In this document: positions 59,536 to 64,000 of the stretch, piece by piece
How positions within the stretch are numbered: the first letter of the stretch is position 1
How the letters are laid out: every line of letters begins with the position of its first letter
Assembly (NCBI GenBank): GCA_037043235.1
Contig: JAWRVZ010000013.1
Coordinates: 4,215,501 to 4,279,500, forward strand
DNA from: Rhodeus uyekii
Lineage: Eukaryota > Chordata > Actinopteri > Cypriniformes > Acheilognathidae
Direction of reading: 5' to 3'
DNA: 64,000 nt
Notes under the pieces: generated by a model
Databases searched by the model: none
What the model was told of the DNA's origin: nothing
What the model saw: the letters and a program-made list of their open reading frames with translations, nothing else
Made by a program: the position numbers and the translations under genes

Positions 59536-62500
59536 ACAAGATGCACTTTGGTGCAAAAGAAAAATTTCTTATTAGTGGGTAGCAATTTTGTCTTACAGCA
59601 AGTTCGCAAGTTTGCTCTGGTACCCCCCTTCACAGTTTGTTGTTAATCAATTAATAATAGTAATCTGTTATTATTGTTTTGTGGAAATTGTGGTAAATTT
59701 TTTCAGGATCTTTATGATAGAAAAACTATATATATATATGCTAAGGTAAGCTGCTAAGGCAGAATTTCAACGTAACTTACTTTGAAGCTGAAGCATTACA
59801 TCTTCAGATTATTAGCCTTTGAAGAAGACTGAAACGGCTCAAACCTCACAAAATGCACTGAAGGGAAGTTGGATGTTTACAACTGTCTCATGTCCTCATG
59901 TGGAGGTGAGCAGTTCTCAGAGGAGGAGCAAAGGGTCGGTGCTGACAGTGCTTAATGTATGTGGACAGTTTTCGTGTCCTTCCTGCTGGCCATTAGTGTA
60001 CTGGTATTCTGGAGGAGGAGGTTATGCATGTCCTAATACTGCTTAGAATCATCCCCGTCCTTCTCTGTCCTAAGTTTTTCGGGTGATTTTAGTCTTTTCT
60101 CACTAGCTTGGAATGTTCTTGTCTAATTCTTGTTAGTAGTCTCTCAGGGACTGAGAGTACAATAAAGAGATTTTGAATTAATTTCTGTTTGTTTGCCTTG
60201 TCTGTAATTACAGAGGGGACATTTCTGCAGACCCTTTCAACATTGCCAAGTTCATCTTTCTGTTGCTGTGTGTTCTTTATTTGATCTGGCTATTGTTTTT
60301 TGCTGCTTTATTCATTGGTGCTTTAACTGAAATAAGATTCAACAGAATCTGAATGCATTAATCAGAATGCAATGGGGCCTGAACCGAGAAGCTGTGACTC
60401 TAATGAAGGCCACACCAAAGATGGAACTCGTGTGAACCATGAGTACCAGATCAGACCTGTTGTTCCTGGGATAAAAATAGGCAACTGACTCTCGTTCCAG
60501 CTTTGTATCCATCTGTGTCACCAAGAAGCTTTTTGTCTCAAATGAAGCACTCTTTTTGTGGACGAAATAAGCAATAGGAGATTGACATGAGACTCAGAGG
60601 TCATAGAGTGAGGGTCAGTCTCGCTTTTCACACATTTCTTGGACAGTTTCAGCGACTGTCAGTGTAATTGTGAAGGAATTGTGTCATTACTATAACATAC
60701 AGAAGAACCAGGTGAAAGGCTCTTGTATGCTAGTGGGCGGTAAAGCATTGGTTTGTGAGTTCTTTTGGGTTGTTTGAGTTCACCTCTGATGTTTAGGGCA
60801 TTGGGGGCAGTGTGAAGCCTGCTGACGCATTCAACCTCCCCAGTGATCTGGGAGAGAATGTCACTGCACAATGCGCAGCCATGGACACGCACAAACACCC
60901 TTGTAGATATTCTTGTAATGACTGCCGTGTTATACAAATACAGTTATGTTGATCTTTATATGAAACTGAAAAAACTGGGTTATAGTTTGTAAACATTGCC
61001 CACAAAGTGGTGGCACGAGAGAGTAAGATTACATCTGTGCAATGCAAAAATCATTATGTATATATATATTTATAAAATAAATGTATTTTAATATGAAGCA
61101 TACTTTTTACCTGCTTTCTTTACTGCTACTTTTTAAATGTGTCCATAATTTCCCCCAGACCTAGACTTTCAATCATAAAATATAATATTTCAAACATGTA
61201 GTGAAATCATTTCAGTATTTATGGTGTGAAAATTATTTATATTTGTATTTACAATACATTTCTGTTATGAACAACAAAATTGCTACTATTAAAGATTTAT
61301 GAAAAGATGTACAATCTCACCGAAGTATGAGATGTGTTGTGTGATGAAAATAAAGAAAAATGCAAATTATCACTTGTGAACAATATTTTGATTGTGCATA
61401 ATTTCCAATCTGTATTTTTGACAAAATTGTTTTCAGAGAATTTATTTTCTAAAAGTCCTCAGGGTCAAACATACCCACAAATGGAAATAAAATTTGCACA
61501 GACACAAAGACTTTCCAACAATATTGGAGGGAAACAAGCAATTTATTTTAGTATCTCTAGATATTGTCAGTCATTTAGTCAGTCATGAAAAGTGACAGAC
61601 ATTCAGCGTTCAGCACTGAAATAAATAAGGTTTCAAGTTTGCAGGCTTTTCTCCGAATGGAACAAAGCCAGTCTCTTGGGTCTCAACGCTTTTCAATCAG
61701 GGCTGTAGTACCTTGGATGCTGATATCATGGCAACGTGTTTTGTACGAGCGAGCACAATTGCAATACTTTACAGAGCTCATGGCTGACTTTGTCACTCCT
61801 ACCATCTTAGAGCACAAAAGATGAAAACTGGAAAACTGAACCCAGGCAAATAAGTGGCCACTCTCACTGACCCGAATCTGTCGGCAGGCTGCAGGCTTAT
61901 CAATGGAACTGGCCGGGTGACACGCTGTGTTAGTGAATAGCTTGTTAACAGGGTAGCGATGGACTGGAAGCAGCACTAATGCTGTCAGAAACGTAAGAAA
62001 TTCTCTTGAAAATCACACCAATGCCACAGTCATATACAGTAGTTGTCAATTATTTCTGAAGCTCAGTGAATGACGTCTGATAAAGTCATTTTGTTTTTCT
62101 GAGTGATCAGAGCACAAAGGTTTCACTGTATGGGTTATGCTGATGAATAATTAATAAAAACAATTGAACTCTTATTCACCCAAAATGCTAAACCATATCA
62201 TAATTTACTCACCCTCATCATTTTCATTGGATACAAAAGAGATGTTCAGCAGAATGTCATAAAATGAAGCTGAAAAATGACCACGGCTGTCAAACAAGAT
62301 TTTCTAGGCAAAATATTTAGTCTGTTGCTTGCAAATTATATAACAGACAGTTTTTCAGAAGACTCAAAATAGTTGCTTGGTGCTTTTTTTTTTTCTTTTG
62401 GAGCTTGACAGCTTGCCCAATCACTTTCATTGCAGAGAAGGTCAGACATTTCTGTGAAATATCTCCTTTTGTGTTCCACCTTTAAACAGAGTCATTTGGG

Positions 62501-62700
62501 TGATCTATCCCTTTAATAGAAACAAAAGTGTATGGCTCTACTTATGTTGTAATTATGTGACTGGAAGAATTTACTATTTTTCCACTGGAGTGATGATGAT
62601 TTAATGAGAGGGAAAACTCTCTGAGACATGTGCATGCTACTCTATGTTTTACTCCTGGACTATCCATGTAGCTGAATATGTGTTTGTGTGTTTTTGGCAG

Positions 62701-62777
62701 GTATACATGAGTTCCCTGATGATATCTTCACCAACCAGGAGCGAATGGAGGGGGCCGTAGCCTTACATGTTCTGTGT
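62701..62777 (+). CDS. slc24a3: internal exon, K+-dependent Na+/Ca2+ exchanger (NCKX3-like), lead-in to first membrane helix
   Basis: This 77-nt exon enters in phase 1 (first two bases GT complete a Gly codon) and ends in phase 0 at a TGT-GTAAGT donor. It encodes I-H-E-F-P-D-D-I-F-T-N-Q-E-R, then M-E-G-A-V-A-L-H-V-L-C. This is the highly conserved segment of NCKX3/4 just before the first transmembrane helix; the next exon should begin with the A-[IL]-Y-M-F-Y-A-L helix. The D-I-F-T-N and L-H-V-L-C words favour NCKX3 over NCKX4, which typically has D-L-F-S-N and L-H-I-L-G. No frame damage is visible, so the gene is probably functional. The remaining exons lie beyond the window. Confidence 0.85.
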
Positions 62778-64000
62778 GTAAGTATCTCTATCTCCTGCTT
62801 TTTGTTTTCAGCATTTGATACAGTGGTTTGAATGCTTTATTCTAGCTGAAATCCGTAAAATTACATTAACACCTTAAGCCACAAGGCTGTGTGTTCCATT
62901 TAAGAGTGAGGGGCTCAGGACAATCTCTGACCTTCCCTCTATTATTTGTTACAATGGCTGAATTTTACAAGAGCACATTGGCATTGGTACACATGAGTGA
63001 ACTTATCATTTTACATTATATTACCTCACTCAAATAGAGGTGTTCAAGCAGTGAAGGGTTGAACTTAAATTGTTTTTGTGAGACCTTGATTAAACAGTAC
63101 AACAAACCAACTCAAATCAGTTGTTGTAATCAGGCTTTAATTCTTACCTAAGATACTGTTTACTACAATGAGACAGAGTGCATATAGAGAGTCAGATTGG
63201 GTTTTATACTCTGGCAGTCTATGCCTGATGACACAATCATTTGTTTACAATACTACACAATAGAGTTCCCTCTGCCAACAGTATTTCCTATAGTTTCTGT
63301 TCTTTTATGGATTGTTTTTGTGTGTTCTCTGGAGATTTAAAAGGAGCCAATTGGAATAACACTAGAAGTTGGAAGCATGTGGCTGTTTTGAGCCATGACT
63401 CAATAGAATAGTTTTTCATTGAATTGTGTTTCATTGAAAAACTCTACCAGCTCTACTCTATGACCAAATAAACACATACACACATTTTTTCATACTCCTG
63501 AAGGAATTATTCTGTCACTTACAGAACATAGCTGTAGGTTTTTTTTTTTGTTTTTGAGAAACTGAGATATGAGTCAAAATTGTTTTGTGAAAACTGACTT
63601 CATTCAACAAGTGAGCTTAATTTATATTGAACCTGGACTGACATTTTTTTAAAGGAATTAATACTCTCTAAATAAATACACTGCAGTTGGTTTTAATAAA
63701 ATAAATCTAGTTGTTTTGTTCCATCACCATCATTGTAAGCTGTCATAGAGAGACTGTTCATCATGCATCAGACCTTTTTGCCCCTGTAGGCCATGTCTGA
63801 GCACACTTTTAAGTGAAAAGTGCTTCACATGCCATGTGAAGCAGGTACTGAAGCAGTACTGTGTGTTCCCGCTGAAAATCCCTATAGGGTGGGTTTGACA
63901 CTGCCATTGTTATGCATTGTTTAGATAGTTGCCCATGTAAGCAGAGAGTGAGTGGATGGTAAAAGCTGCAGTGAAAACCCTCTAAGACTCCATCCAGCTG
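62778..64000 (+). other. slc24a3: start of the next NCKX intron
   Basis: The intron begins with GTAAGTATCT and runs to the end of the window. It is AT-rich sequence in which I recognise no exon, RNA gene or clear repeat. Confidence 0.6.

Larger units (their letters stand above)
25423..62700 (+). other. slc24a3: 37.3-kb intron between two NCKX exons
   Basis: The intron runs from the GTAAGA donor at 25423 to the TTTTTGGCAG acceptor ending at 62700. The first exon ends with G and the second starts with GT, giving a Gly codon across the junction. Many mobile elements inside it are listed separately. Stretches where I recognise no gene and no clear element are 25423-26480, 28599-30611, 30895-31575, 31910-32340, 32401-34095, 35200-37485, 41011-43555, 43750-45097, 46649-49660, 49970-51828, 55197-56559, 58300-58974 and 59536-62700. 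These are AT-rich with scattered homopolymers. Long introns at the 5' end are usual for this gene in vertebrates. Confidence 0.75.

Overview
The window looks like teleost genomic DNA, most likely from a cyprinid fish. It is AT-rich and almost entirely non-coding, with long (TA)n tracts, Tc1-like and DIRS-type mobile elements, and a 5S-rRNA-derived SINE of the kind known from zebrafish. No prokaryotic features, CRISPR arrays, rRNA genes or functional tRNA genes are visible.

The only host gene I can support is on the + strand: two small internal exons of a potassium-dependent sodium/calcium exchanger, best matching NCKX3 (slc24a3). The first (25282-25422) encodes the extracellular N-terminal segment with two N-glycosylation sequons. 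The second (62701-62777) carries the conserved HEFP-x-DIFTN block and the LHVLC lead-in to the first membrane helix. Both have consensus splice sites and their phases agree (1 to 1, then 0). The rest of the window is therefore intron: part of the upstream intron, the 37.3-kb intron between the exons, and the start of the next one.

Upstream region (1-25281). This holds a composite palindromic DNA repeat (1671-2759), a DIRS-type fragment (2962-4770) carrying a Harbinger-type MITE, a piggyBac-type MITE with exact TTAA duplications (5641-6211) and a minus-strand LTR-retrotransposon relic. It also has a 5S SINE (10062-10614) and a short LTR retrotransposon with a tRNA-primer site (11963-13194). 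That LTR element has a 342-bp block in its 5' LTR which recurs almost identically 2.7 kb downstream. Next come a decayed Tc1 element, tRNA-type SINEs, a probable solo LTR with 5-bp target duplications (22742-23057), and a CpG-rich patch near 24.0-24.2 kb.

Large intron (25423-62700). This holds a second solo LTR (28194-28593), a second copy of the composite palindromic repeat (34096-35199), and a Harbinger-type MITE invaded by a hAT MITE (37975-38556). A DIRS RNase H fragment, two decayed Tc1 fragments and a nearly full-length Tc1-like element with a frameshifted DD37E transposase (45100-46646) follow. Two more DIRS-type elements lie at 51829-55196 and 56560-58299; the first is interrupted by a hAT MITE.

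The elements do not form a functional system with each other. The window reads as successive layers of insertion into introns of a transporter gene. The least explained items are the 342-bp duplicated block with an exon-like core, the nested palindromic repeat, and a diverged pair of non-coding sequences at 37.5 and 59.0 kb.
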